Of a stretch of 17,596 nucleotides of DNA, positions 1-7,601 are shown one piece after another. Source of the stretch: Candidatus Njordarchaeota archaeon. GTDB taxonomy: Archaea; Asgardarchaeota; Njordarchaeia; Njordarchaeales; JAHKLH01. The notes under the pieces are model-generated. The model was not told the origin of the DNA, did no database searches, and worked only from the letters and a program-made list of their open reading frames with translations. Position 1 is the stretch's first letter, and each line of letters begins with the position of its first letter. The stretch covers positions 1 to 17,596 of the forward strand of contig JAHKLH010000011.1 in the NCBI GenBank assembly GCA_029856635.1, in the 5' to 3' direction. The position numbers and the translations under genes were made by a program.

Positions 1-146
1 ACAGAGTAATGTTCTTTATCTTATAGCTCTCTTTTCGAACTATTAAACTCAAGACGTCAGACATTTTTTACATGCATGCAAATTTTAAATTATTATTGCT
101 TTTGAAATTATGTCGTGTTATTATAACAAATAAAGGGGTGAATGAC

Positions 147-440
147 ATGCCCAAGCTCTTTGACATCGGCAGAATCTGCGTAATCACGCGCGGCAGACGC
201 GCTGGACGAAAAGCAGTGATCGTTGATATTATTGACGAAAATTTTGTTTTAATTACGGGACCAAAGGAACTCAATGGTGTAAAGCGAAGAAGAATGAATG
301 TTGACCATTTAATTCCTCTTAACTTGAGAGTTAATATATCCCGTGGTGCTAGTGACGAAGAAGTATTAGAAGCCATTAAAAAGCATAAACTTGAAGACTT
401 CATGAGGAAATTAGAACGAATTCCGGCAGAACGACTTTAA
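147..440 (+). CDS. rpl14e: Large-subunit ribosomal protein L14e
   Basis: A 97-residue cytoplasmic protein of the 60S/50S subunit, from a family shared by archaea and eukaryotes. The N-terminal half is a KOW-type SH3-like barrel: the segment around DIGRICVITRGRRAGRKAVI, then VDIIDENFVLITGP, then GVKRRRMNVDHL, is the family signature. The C-terminal tail (GASDEEVLEAIKKHKLEDFM) is helical, as in other archaeal L14e. I chose the ATG at 147 because GGGGTG (135-140) lies 6 nt upstream and because the family begins just before the DIGR motif. The open frame reaches back to 72, but that part is AT-rich and unlike any L14e. It converges on the DUF106 gene with 31 nt between them. In many archaea L14e sits beside cmk or cbf5; here cbf5 lies over 13 kb away in the window. 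Confidence 0.95.
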   Translation: MPKLFDIGRICVITRGRRAGRKAVIVDIIDENFVLITGPKELNGVKRRRMNVDHLIPLNLRVNISRGASDEEVLEAIKKHKLEDFMRKLERIPAERL

Positions 441-471
441 TTGATTCTTTTATTACCAGACCGTCCTGAAT

Positions 472-924
472 TCACTGCATTATGTTACAATACTTCATTA
501 TTGGTCTTATGATCGCATTTAGGAAAAATCCCATCAAGACAAAAGTCCAAAAACCATTAAGTTCCGTTTCTCCCCCAAACCAAATAGGAAATGGAAAACT
601 AATCACCGATGCTGTGAATATATTTCTCGCTACAAGGCTTAAAACTATGAAAATGAAGAACGTAAAAAACATTGGTTTCATAGTTTCAGTCATAACCTCA
701 GCTTGCATTTTCTTAATTATCTCCGCCTCCTTTGCCACATCACGTAATAATCTAGGATCTCCCGTCATTAGAGCCTTCTTACGTTTAGCCATCCACTGCC
801 TTACACGTGATTGATAAAACTGAATTTTCTTATAATCAACAAATTTAACGTATACGATGATGTAGGCAATATTTAAGATTATAGATGCCACGAAAACGTA
901 AAGAAAACTTGTGAAGTCTGCCAT
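472..924 (-). CDS. DUF106 / EMC3-like membrane insertase homologue
   Basis: A 150-residue integral membrane protein of the archaeal DUF106 family, which belongs to the Oxa1/YidC/EMC3/TMCO1/Get1 superfamily of membrane-protein insertases. I see three hydrophobic segments at about residues 7-28, 86-104 and 124-144. Between the first and second is a basic, coiled-coil-like stretch (about 33-80, with WMAKRKKALMTGDPRLLRD). This is the typical plan: TM1, cytoplasmic coiled coil, TM2, TM3. A short loop rich in Phe, Pro and Gly (SFPFPIWFGG) precedes TM3. The start is firm: on the minus strand GAGGGG lies 6 nt before the ATG at 924. In other archaea this gene often sits in the secY-adk-cmk neighbourhood; here only L14e remains beside it. 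The insertase role is inferred from the superfamily. Confidence 0.88.
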   Translation of the reverse strand: MADFTSFLYVFVASIILNIAYIIVYVKFVDYKKIQFYQSRVRQWMAKRKKALMTGDPRLLRDVAKEAEIIKKMQAEVMTETMKPMFFTFFIFIVLSLVARNIFTASVISFPFPIWFGGETELNGFWTFVLMGFFLNAIIRPIMKYCNIMQ

Positions 925-955
925 TAAAGACCCCTCAAAAAAGAAAATAAAAAAG

Positions 956-2119
956 ATGAGTGTTTTTTACTTGAGAAATATGCGAAAGAAGTGGATACAT
1001 GTATGCGCAATTTGCGGAGAAGAAAAACCCATCTCTAGAATTATTGGTGTATGCAAAGACTGTCTAAAAAGTCATTTTAATGAAGCTGTTGATTATATTG
1101 TTAATGCCCATAAAGTCGCAAGAAAACCTTATGGATTACCTCTCCATCCACCAAAATCTGTCAATGGTTTTAAATGTACCTTATGTGCAAATGAATGCAT
1201 ATTAGGCCCTGGTGATGTAGGTTTCTGCGGATTACGATGGAATGAAAACGGTAAATTAGTTTCATTATCTACAGCAAAACGCGGCGTATTATATGCCTAT
1301 TGGGATCCACATGTTACAAATTGTTGTGCGGCATGGTTTTGTCCGGCTGGGACAGGGTTAGGATATCCGAAATATGCTGTAAGACCCGGTCCAGAGTATG
1401 GATACTATAACTATGCAATATTCTTTTATGGTTGTAACTTTGACTGCTTGTTCTGTCAAAATTTCTCTCACAAGCGAATTTCAGAGGGTTTAATTGTATC
1501 TGCTCAAGATTTAGCACGTCGTATTCTGGATAATCACAAATGCACATGTATCTGTTATTTTGGTGGAAGTCCGGAGCCTCAACTCCCATTCTCGATTAAT
1601 GTTAACAGAATTGTTCTTGAAGAAAAACCCGAAAATCGCATCTTAAGAATTTGTTATGAATGGAATGGAGCTGGAAATCCCGTTTTAGTTAAAAAAGTTG
1701 CTGAGCAAGTATTAGTTAGTGGTGGGATCATAAAATTCGATCTTAAAGCATTTTCACCAGAGATCTATTATGCTTTAACGGGAGTAAAAGCCCGTGATCA
1801 AGTTTTCAAGAACTTCGAGATGATTTACCATGAATTTTACAATGAAAGAAAAGAGATACCAATATTAACGGCAACTACACTGCTGGTGCCAGGGTACGTT
1901 GATGCGAATGAGATTGAACAAATTGCAAAATTTATAGCTGAGTTAGATCCAAATATTCCATATTCATTGCTAATATTTCATCCAGATTTCATGATGACAG
2001 ACTTGCCAGTTACACCTAAGAAGCAAGTTTGGGATTGCTATCAAGCAGCAAAAAGGCATCTCAAGCGACTTCATGTGGGAAATATCTTTTTATTAGACAT
2101 AGCACCGGCGACCATCTAA
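956..2119 (+). CDS. Radical SAM protein, PflA/AmmeMemoRadiSam-like, cysteine-rich
   Basis: A radical S-adenosylmethionine enzyme of unknown substrate. Residues are numbered from the longest frame (GTG at 911). The [4Fe-4S]-binding motif is CNFDCLFC, with C175, C179 and C182. A GGSPEP sequence near 218 fits the GGE motif that contacts SAM. Before the core there is a CxxC...CxxC pair (C32, C35, C48, C51), a second cluster (C89, C92, C96, C106, in CTLCANECILGPGDVGFCGLR) and a C138/C139/C144 group. The second cluster resembles the leader of PflX/AmmeMemoRadiSam-type archaeal proteins. The start is uncertain: no clear ribosome binding site precedes 911, 956 or 980. I favour 956 because 911 would overlap the firmly placed divergent DUF106 start at 924. 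The stop codon directly abuts that of the next, convergent gene. Confidence 0.85.
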   Translation: MSVFYLRNMRKKWIHVCAICGEEKPISRIIGVCKDCLKSHFNEAVDYIVNAHKVARKPYGLPLHPPKSVNGFKCTLCANECILGPGDVGFCGLRWNENGKLVSLSTAKRGVLYAYWDPHVTNCCAAWFCPAGTGLGYPKYAVRPGPEYGYYNYAIFFYGCNFDCLFCQNFSHKRISEGLIVSAQDLARRILDNHKCTCICYFGGSPEPQLPFSINVNRIVLEEKPENRILRICYEWNGAGNPVLVKKVAEQVLVSGGIIKFDLKAFSPEIYYALTGVKARDQVFKNFEMIYHEFYNERKEIPILTATTLLVPGYVDANEIEQIAKFIAELDPNIPYSLLIFHPDFMMTDLPVTPKKQVWDCYQAAKRHLKRLHVGNIFLLDIAPATI

Positions 2120-3478
2120 TTACATTTTACTCATGACTTTTGATAACAACCAGTTGGATAATTCACTAGCCACTTTTTGACCAACGAATTCGCTTGCTAG
2201 AGTAAGTGCTCGTTTTGATAATGTCTTATAATCCCCTAATTTGAATTTTGCACTAATTGCTGTTTTAACTAAAATTAGAGATGCTATTAGATATTTTGTT
2301 TGGGGTGGTATATCCTCGTATAAATGCAAAAGTAGAAACTCCTCTATTTCAAACGTGTTTTTCTCTATCTCTTGCACTAATCTGTCTTGGAGATCTTTAT
2401 GTAAGATTCCAGTTGGACATTTGAGCAGGCCATACGCATTAAAGAACATCGCAATTACTCTTGGTGGAAATCTAAAGTCTAGCATTAATTTATAATCAAT
2501 TCTGTCTAGATTCTTCAATATTTCAATAATCTGCTCTGGGTTTTTACTAAGCTTAATGCTGAACCTAACTAATTCATTCCACTTAGGAGCATCCACTTTG
2601 CTTTCAGCAATAATTTTTTCGAGCCATTCTATATTCGGAGCTACGTTAAATTCCTTACTTATCTTCTTCCAGTTATTGATAAGAGTTAGGAGTCCTTCCT
2701 TATTACATGTTAACTTTTCCAAAACTAACGAGATAAACTCTTGTTTCTCTTTTTCGGAAAATTTAATGAATTCATTGATGAAAAAGTCTATTGCATTTAG
2801 AATTTCACTAACGCTTTCTATATATTCAGATAACTTTTCATTAGCTTCATTTTCGGTTAATCCATATTTACGCTTTAAAACATTGCGTAGTTCAAAAATA
2901 TCAAAATCTGTGGCATAATTAGTCAGAATATGGAAGATTATGTCAGCAAGTAATTGTGGTTGATGTTTTCTTTTAATTTTCATTGGCTTTCGGATATTGA
3001 TTTTTACCTCTGAAAAACCAGTCACTAATTCAGGAAACTCTTTCAAAATACATTCTGATATTTCTTGAAAATCTTTAAGAAATTCACCGAACTTTCTTCT
3101 CAAGTCCGAAATTAATGATAATGGCAAAGGTTCATTGATAATCCACTTTATCAAATCACGAACTGGCTGTCTTTCATATGGATCAGCTCTAATTAATCTA
3201 TATCCACCTAGTGCTTGAAAGAAATCGAATCCTAACTCCTTCTTGATTTCCTTCTTTTCGCTTTTTTTCAAAATGCAATTAAAATTGCATAAAACCATCG
3301 CTTGAAAGAAATTACGTGCTTTTTCGTTGCCCAAAATAAAACTAATCTTTGGATATTCTGATTCCTTCTTTTGAATTTCTATAAGTGCTACATTTTTCTT
3401 TTCAATCCATAATTCAGAAAGAATTACACATATAAACTTTCTTAACATACTAACGATTCTCTCAACTTTACTCATCAT
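2120..3478 (-). CDS. Uncharacterised helical protein, partner of the propeller gene
   Basis: A protein of about 452 residues whose family I do not recognise. The composition is rich in Glu, Lys, Leu and Ile with few glycines, suggesting a largely alpha-helical, soluble protein. There is no signal peptide, membrane segment or obvious catalytic motif. The frame is open back to an ATG at 3490, directly after the stop codon of the upstream 662-residue gene. I prefer the ATG at 3478, because GGGGAC at 3488-3483 then sits 6 nt upstream as a ribosome binding site. The two genes are clearly one transcription unit, so this protein probably works with the FG-GAP propeller protein. A scaffold or adaptor role would suit the make-up but is a guess. 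Its stop codon abuts that of the convergent radical SAM gene (TAATTA at 2117-2122). Confidence 0.75.
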   Translation of the reverse strand: MMSKVERIVSMLRKFICVILSELWIEKKNVALIEIQKKESEYPKISFILGNEKARNFFQAMVLCNFNCILKKSEKKEIKKELGFDFFQALGGYRLIRADPYERQPVRDLIKWIINEPLPLSLISDLRRKFGEFLKDFQEISECILKEFPELVTGFSEVKINIRKPMKIKRKHQPQLLADIIFHILTNYATDFDIFELRNVLKRKYGLTENEANEKLSEYIESVSEILNAIDFFINEFIKFSEKEKQEFISLVLEKLTCNKEGLLTLINNWKKISKEFNVAPNIEWLEKIIAESKVDAPKWNELVRFSIKLSKNPEQIIEILKNLDRIDYKLMLDFRFPPRVIAMFFNAYGLLKCPTGILHKDLQDRLVQEIEKNTFEIEEFLLLHLYEDIPPQTKYLIASLILVKTAISAKFKLGDYKTLSKRALTLASEFVGQKVASELSNWLLSKVMSKM

Positions 3479-3490
3479 GGCAGTCCCCAT

Positions 3491-5479
3491 TTAATAAGCG
3501 AGAAGTTCCTTTAGTTCAAGTTTTAAAACATCCACGGCCACAGATGTAAGAGCGTATATTTTTCCCTTTTCTACAATAAAATCTATTGCTCTTGGTTTTC
3601 TTTTTAGCCTGCTTATTTTACCATCAATGTCAAAAATGAAAGAGCCAACGCTGGAAATAATACAAAATTCTGATACATTATCCCCATCAATATCAAAGGG
3701 TATTACAAGATTAGTTTTTCCTATTGCTATTTCTCTGGATTCTATATCTCCAGTTTTTGGTATAAGAAGAATTCTTCGATCTGTAAGAACAGCAACATAT
3801 TTCTTATTCTCCTTGGCAAATGTAGTAATCCCACTCGAAAATACGTATTGTGCTTCATCATTATTAATAGTTAGTTCAGCAATTTGCTCTTTATTTTCGA
3901 GGTTTATGATCCTCAATTGCGAGATTTGAGATTTATGACACAACGTTACTGCAACGGGAATATCAATTTGAGAAAGCCCTAATATAATTTCATTCTCTTT
4001 TGCAAGATATAAGTCCCGCGTCTCTTTTGAACTAATTCCTATTATTTTCTTATCATTTAATACCACAAGAAACAAATCTTCATTGTGAAGATTAGTAAAC
4101 ATCACATCTTTAATACTGTCATTTAATTGAGCACTTACATTTGCAATAATTTTATTTTCTTTAAATCCAAAAAATTGCCAAGAGTCATTGCTTCTATATG
4201 TTATTGCTATTCGCTCACCAATTTTTCTGGAAATGGGTTCACTATTGCTTGTACCAAGAAGTTTCAATATGCCATCAGATGAGTAATAAATTCCAAAGAG
4301 TTTCTCCTTCTCGGCGTCTAGAATATTACCAACAAGTAACATGTCTTTAGCACTCATAGCATATATTTTCGTTAGATATGATGGAAAGAAGAACCGTTTA
4401 GAAACATCCAATTTCGCCTTTTCTGGAATTTTAATCACGTGAACACCATTGATTGTATGTAATAAGATCTCCTCACTTCCATCAGCATCAATATCAAAGA
4501 CAAAAACCCTTAGTATTGGTAAAGTTTTAAAACTTCCTATTTTGTATATGCTTCCATCAGCATAAATTGAAAACGCCTTAACATGGGACATTATCTTGCC
4601 CTCTTCAGGTAATTTCTCAGCTAGAATCAATATTTCTGGAAGACCATCACCATTAGTATCAAGAAAAGCACCCCAATATCTGTCAGCATCAACAAGCTGA
4701 GACTTATCCACACGAACAGAACTAATAATTGCTTCATTCACCATAATTTTTGCAAAAGTTATGATGCTATTTTTCTCTGCCTCCGAGAAAATAACTAATT
4801 CATCCTGCCCATCATTATCAATGTCATATTTTTGAATAGAAATTGGATAAAGAACATCGTCAGGTAAAAGAAATCCGGACGTCTCTTCGTTTCCTTTTAT
4901 TATCAAAACAGTCCAACCAGCAGGGCATGAAGATACTAAAATAAGCTCATCTAACGAATCACCATCAACATCAGTTACGAGAATTTTTGACAATGCAGAA
5001 GACAAAAAAGCGTTTTCGCAGAAACCAATAAAGGGAGACTCAAAGAAATAAGGAGTTCCAGAAAAAACACCTTTTCGCTTTCCAGATACAACATCCGCTA
5101 GTTTTATCATCGCCACTTCTACAGCACCACCAAAGGATTCCTTCTTAAGTCCTCGCATAATGAATACAACATCGCAGAATTCCTTACCACAACGAAACTT
5201 TCCAAAAAATGCATATGTATCGCGACCAGTGTACACTGCGTTATATCTGAAACTCTCCTCTAAGAAGAAAAACACACCTGTAGAAGTTCCTACAGCAATG
5301 TATGGCTTCTTGTAATCAACAGAAACAATCCGAAGATTACCACGTCTAACAAGATGTTTGACAGTTATATTTTCACTCACATTCATATCGAGAATATCTT
5401 GATTACCCACTAGAATTATGCGCTTACTCATAGGCTTAACGTCAATTATGTCACGAGGTAGTAATAAGGCAAACTTCAT
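3491..5479 (-). CDS. Cytosolic FG-GAP/VCBS-type beta-propeller protein
   Basis: A 662-residue protein with at least five acidic loops of the form DxDxDGxxE: about residues 170-178 (DVDGDSLDE), 219-227 (DIDNDGQDE), 274-282 (DTNGDGLPE), 329-337 (DIDADGSEE) and 596-604 (DIDGDNVSE). Each is followed by a hydrophobic strand. The first four are about 50-55 residues apart, the period expected for integrin-type FG-GAP/VCBS propeller blades, which usually bind calcium in these loops. The rest is beta-rich and would add further blades, perhaps a second propeller. The start at 5479 is firm: AGGGAG lies 4 nt before the ATG. The N-terminus (MKFALLLPRDIIDVKP) has only a very short hydrophobic run, so no signal peptide or membrane anchor is apparent, which is unusual for such repeats. 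It is followed with no gap by the helical 2120-3478 gene. Function unknown. Confidence 0.82.
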   Translation of the reverse strand: MKFALLLPRDIIDVKPMSKRIILVGNQDILDMNVSENITVKHLVRRGNLRIVSVDYKKPYIAVGTSTGVFFFLEESFRYNAVYTGRDTYAFFGKFRCGKEFCDVVFIMRGLKKESFGGAVEVAMIKLADVVSGKRKGVFSGTPYFFESPFIGFCENAFLSSALSKILVTDVDGDSLDELILVSSCPAGWTVLIIKGNEETSGFLLPDDVLYPISIQKYDIDNDGQDELVIFSEAEKNSIITFAKIMVNEAIISSVRVDKSQLVDADRYWGAFLDTNGDGLPEILILAEKLPEEGKIMSHVKAFSIYADGSIYKIGSFKTLPILRVFVFDIDADGSEEILLHTINGVHVIKIPEKAKLDVSKRFFFPSYLTKIYAMSAKDMLLVGNILDAEKEKLFGIYYSSDGILKLLGTSNSEPISRKIGERIAITYRSNDSWQFFGFKENKIIANVSAQLNDSIKDVMFTNLHNEDLFLVVLNDKKIIGISSKETRDLYLAKENEIILGLSQIDIPVAVTLCHKSQISQLRIINLENKEQIAELTINNDEAQYVFSSGITTFAKENKKYVAVLTDRRILLIPKTGDIESREIAIGKTNLVIPFDIDGDNVSEFCIISSVGSFIFDIDGKISRLKRKPRAIDFIVEKGKIYALTSVAVDVLKLELKELLAY

Positions 5480-5534
5480 TTTGCTCCCTAGATTTGATTA
5501 AAGAAGAATTAGAAAAATCATTTAAAATGTTATT

Positions 5535-5550
5535 AATAGGACCCCCTATT
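5535..5550. promoter_or_regulatory. Inverted repeat between divergent genes
   Basis: AATAGG, 4 nt (ACCC), then CCTATT: a perfect 6-bp inverted repeat midway between the divergent propeller gene (start 5479, minus) and aIF5A (start 5604, plus). AT-rich boxes that could serve as TATA elements flank it: ATTTAAAATG at 5520-5529 and TTTAATTA at 5561-5568. The position would suit an operator acting on one or both promoters. This is inference from position and symmetry only. Confidence 0.3.
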
Positions 5551-5560
5551 TGAAGACTCT

Positions 5561-5568
5561 TTTAATTA
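5561..5568 (+). promoter_or_regulatory. Probable TATA box of the aIF5A gene
   Basis: TTTAATTA about 40 nt before the aIF5A start codon. Transcription would be expected to begin roughly 25 nt downstream, near 5588, just ahead of the ribosome binding site AGGGTGA (5591-5597). A second AT-rich candidate, CTTAAAATATC (5579-5589), is too close to the gene unless the message is nearly leaderless. Assigned by archaeal promoter spacing only. Confidence 0.4.
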
Positions 5569-5603
5569 TTAGACCCTTCTTAAAATATCAAGGGTGACTA
5601 GTC

Positions 5604-6008
5604 ATGTCTGGCGTAGAAACTTGGATTGAGGTGTCAAAATTAAAAGAAGGCAGCTACATTATGGTTGATAATGAGCCATGCCGTGTTGTATCTATTAGCA
5701 AAAGCAAGCCTGGAAAACATGGTGCAGCGAAGGCTCGCATCGTTGCAATTGGACTTTTTGATGGTCAAAAACGAACAATTATCAAATCCACTGCTGACCG
5801 ATTACCCGTGCCGACCATTTTAAAGCGCGAGGGAGAAATTATAAACATAAGTGGAAACGAAATTGAGGTAATGGACTCGGAGACTTATGAAACTGTGACT
5901 CTTCGAGTTCCAGATCAATGGAAAGACAAAATCTCAATAGGTAGGCGGATTGAATTCTGGATTGTTGCTGGAAGACCTTTGTTTGTGGCAGTTAAACGTG
6001 AAAGATAG
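5604..6008 (+). CDS. eif5A: Translation initiation factor aIF5A
   Basis: A 134-residue archaeal IF5A, the orthologue of eukaryotic eIF5A and bacterial EF-P, which binds the ribosomal E site and relieves stalling at difficult peptide bonds. The N-terminal SH3-like domain carries the hypusine loop KSKPGKHGAAKAR; Lys38 in GKHG is the residue expected to become (deoxy)hypusine. The second half (about 70-134) is the OB-fold domain. The length is typical. The start is fixed by AGGGTGA (5591-5597), 6 nt before the ATG. It is monocistronic: the nearest gene downstream is on the other strand, and a hairpin follows the stop codon. Confidence 0.97.
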   Translation: MSGVETWIEVSKLKEGSYIMVDNEPCRVVSISKSKPGKHGAAKARIVAIGLFDGQKRTIIKSTADRLPVPTILKREGEIINISGNEIEVMDSETYETVTLRVPDQWKDKISIGRRIEFWIVAGRPLFVAVKRER

Positions 6009-6020
6009 TTCCTCCAATTT

Positions 6021-6056
6021 TATCTCAGTTTTAACCTTATTCTCTGAGATATTTTT
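6021..6056 (+). terminator. Hairpin with T-run after aIF5A
   Basis: TATCTCAG (6021-6028) and CTGAGATA (6044-6051) form a perfect 8-bp stem with a 15-nt loop, followed at once by five Ts. It begins 12 nt after the aIF5A stop codon. Archaeal termination mostly needs only T-tracts, so the stem may instead protect the 3' end of the message or mark it for processing. Confidence 0.5.
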
Positions 6057-6143
6057 GTGAAATAAATTTTCTTGCAATACAAAATAGGCTGTTTAATAGT
6101 ATTTCCAAAAAATAAAAAAATCCTCTTCTGATACAAATCTCGC

Positions 6144-6341
6144 TTATTCTACCAGCTCAAAGGTATTGTCTATCCTTCTTAGTTCTCCTCTCTTTACCAT
6201 CTTTGTGATGATTCCCTTGATAATGCGTGGTTGTTTTCCTGTTTTCTCTGAGACATAGCTTATGATCTCATCGAGAGTTGTTCTTCCTGAGCGAACGGCC
6301 TCAATTATTGCCTCCTTGACGGGGGCTGCTTTTCTTGCCAT
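6144..6341 (-). CDS. Small winged-helix protein, 65 residues
   Basis: A small basic protein that reads as a single winged helix-turn-helix. A first helix (PVKEAIIEAVRSG) is followed by a TTLDEIISYVSEKTG helix, a likely recognition helix (QPRIIKGIITKMVKRG) and a short wing (ELRRIDNTFELVE). This is the usual order for small archaeal DNA- or RNA-binding wHTH proteins. The start at 6341 is supported by GAGGTG 8 nt upstream. It lies alone, convergent with aIF5A (135 nt between stops) and divergent from the NYN gene. Its target is unknown. The family call rests on secondary-structure pattern only. Confidence 0.75.
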   Translation of the reverse strand: MARKAAPVKEAIIEAVRSGRTTLDEIISYVSEKTGKQPRIIKGIITKMVKRGELRRIDNTFELVE

Positions 6342-6719
6342 AGTCTAAACACCTCTGAAAAGGAAACTCAAAATTCATTTTTTCTTTTTAGAGACAACTT
6401 TATTATTCTTTCTACTTGGATTTTTTTCTTATGATTCATTTGGGATAAACTTTTTCTTTATTCATTTTGATTACCTTGGATAAACTGTCCAAATAATCGC
6501 ATTTAATTAGAATTTCCACAGTTATTTCGTTTCAATATATGTTTTTTTCCCGCCTTTTTTGAGATTATGAATAATTACGACTTATCTTCTAGAGTCTTCT
6601 CTTGCCCAAAATATCTTTTATGTTTTTGGGAAGTAGCGAAACTTTTATTCATTGTTTATATTTGGCTTATATTTGATATAGTTTTTTGTGTTTTTGCTAG
6701 GAGTCTACGGGGAAATATG
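6342..6719. other. AT-rich intergenic region between divergent genes
   Basis: About 380 bases without a convincing gene. It should hold the promoter of the wHTH gene (minus) and of the NYN gene (plus; TATA-like TTATATTTGATA near 6667-6678). GGATAAACT occurs twice in direct orientation, at 6443-6451 and 6478-6486, 35 nt apart. An open frame from 6567 runs in phase into the NYN gene and would add a hydrophobic leader of about 51 residues, but no ribosome binding site supports it. Confidence 0.5.
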
Positions 6720-7217
6720 ATGTCCGAAATTACGTTCTTTACAAGCATGCTTGAACGTTTGAGAAAATTCTTTAAAGGCGAGAAATATGTTGCTGCCCTT
6801 TTAGATGGACCAAATATCCTTAGGAAAGTAGAAGGAAGAAGAGTATCTTTGAATGATTTAAGGAAGAAAATTGATGAGTATGGTGTTCTCAAAAAAGCTG
6901 TTGCCATTGTATCATCTGATGCACCACCATCTCTAATCAAAGCATTGAACTTGATTGGATTTGAAGTTCATGCAATTGATGCAAAATCTGATCCATATAT
7001 TTGGTTGGCAGTGTTTGCATCTAGAGTTCTTTTCTCGGAGATTCCATATGATGTATTGTTTGTGATTTCCCGCGATACCCGTTGTTTACCAATTGTGCAA
7101 AAAGGCAAAGAGAAAGGATTAAAAGTTGTTGTTGCTGGATTTGAGCCAGGATTTTCAACAGCATTAAAACATGCAGCAGATGAAATTGTCTATTTGAAAT
7201 TAGAAGAGGTGAAATAA
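6720..7217 (+). CDS. NYN-domain (PIN-like) protein, TIGR00288 type
   Basis: A 165-residue protein of the archaeal NYN/PIN-like fold, a family of putative metal-dependent ribonucleases. The first strand carries LLDGPNIL, with Asp29 and Asn32 as the expected active-site pair. The later strand carries VISRDTRCLPIV, which corresponds to the usual S-R-D-x-D-F-x-P-[LV] motif. Asp119 is kept, but the second Asp is replaced by Arg. The C-terminal GLKVVVAG and ADEIVYL strands complete the fold. The start at 6720 follows GGGGA (6709-6713) by 6 nt; the adjacent ATG at 6717 is the alternative. The first 20 residues are basic and amphipathic. The next gene starts directly after its stop codon, so the two are co-translated with a membrane protein. 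The RNA substrate is unknown. Confidence 0.82.
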   Translation: MSEITFFTSMLERLRKFFKGEKYVAALLDGPNILRKVEGRRVSLNDLRKKIDEYGVLKKAVAIVSSDAPPSLIKALNLIGFEVHAIDAKSDPYIWLAVFASRVLFSEIPYDVLFVISRDTRCLPIVQKGKEKGLKVVVAGFEPGFSTALKHAADEIVYLKLEEVK

Positions 7218-7601
7218 GTGATTAGTGGACAGGAAAAAACTTTAGTCGCATCAATATTTTCATTTGTAATCGGATGCGAATTATATGCTATTGCTGGTGT
7301 ATATATGACCGAAATTCAATTGGTGGCCCTATTAGTATCTTCTTTCATTTCACTCTTATCTTTATCAATACTCGGTGTTTCCTTTACATCATATCTAAAA
7401 AGACGAATGGTTGGAATGCACTCCCTTGAACACGCCTTAATATCTGCAACATTTTTAGGAGGCATTCACTTTGGGTGCTTTCTGTGGCTAACATATGAGT
7501 TAATAAATCGGGAAATTCTAACGCCAATCTATGCAATAATTACTGCGCAATTATTACCATGCTTCTTTATTCTGCTATTTACCATAGTTATTACTTATTA
7601 A
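7218..7601 (+). CDS. Four-helix membrane protein of unknown function
   Basis: A 127-residue integral membrane protein with four predicted hydrophobic segments at about residues 8-29, 34-58, 71-93 and 101-125. A short basic loop (YLKRRM, about 59-64) between TM2 and TM3 probably faces the cytoplasm. No enzyme motif is visible; His69, His72 and His84 are possible polar sites. It starts with GTG at 7218, directly after the stop codon of the NYN gene, and uses GAGGTGA (7205-7211) inside that gene as its ribosome binding site. This points to tight translational coupling. The context suggests it may hold or regulate the NYN protein at the membrane, but that is inference. I do not recognise the family. 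Confidence 0.7.
   Translation: MISGQEKTLVASIFSFVIGCELYAIAGVYMTEIQLVALLVSSFISLLSLSILGVSFTSYLKRRMVGMHSLEHALISATFLGGIHFGCFLWLTYELINREILTPIYAIITAQLLPCFFILLFTIVITY

Noticed and set aside
72..146. N-terminal extension of L14e
   Set aside because: Open frame, but AT-rich, unlike the family and without a ribosome binding site; the ATG at 147 has a strong one.
911..955. GTG start of the radical SAM gene at 911
   Set aside because: Would overlap the firmly supported divergent start of DUF106 at 924 and has no ribosome binding site; left as an alternative only.
3479..3490. ATG at 3490 as start of the helical protein
   Set aside because: No ribosome binding site at a usual distance; the GGGGAC within these bases is better placed to serve the ATG at 3478. 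The true start could still be 3490.
6567..6719. Hydrophobic N-terminal extension of the NYN protein
   Set aside because: Could look like a membrane anchor, but there is no ribosome binding site and a good one (GGGGA) precedes the ATG at 6720.
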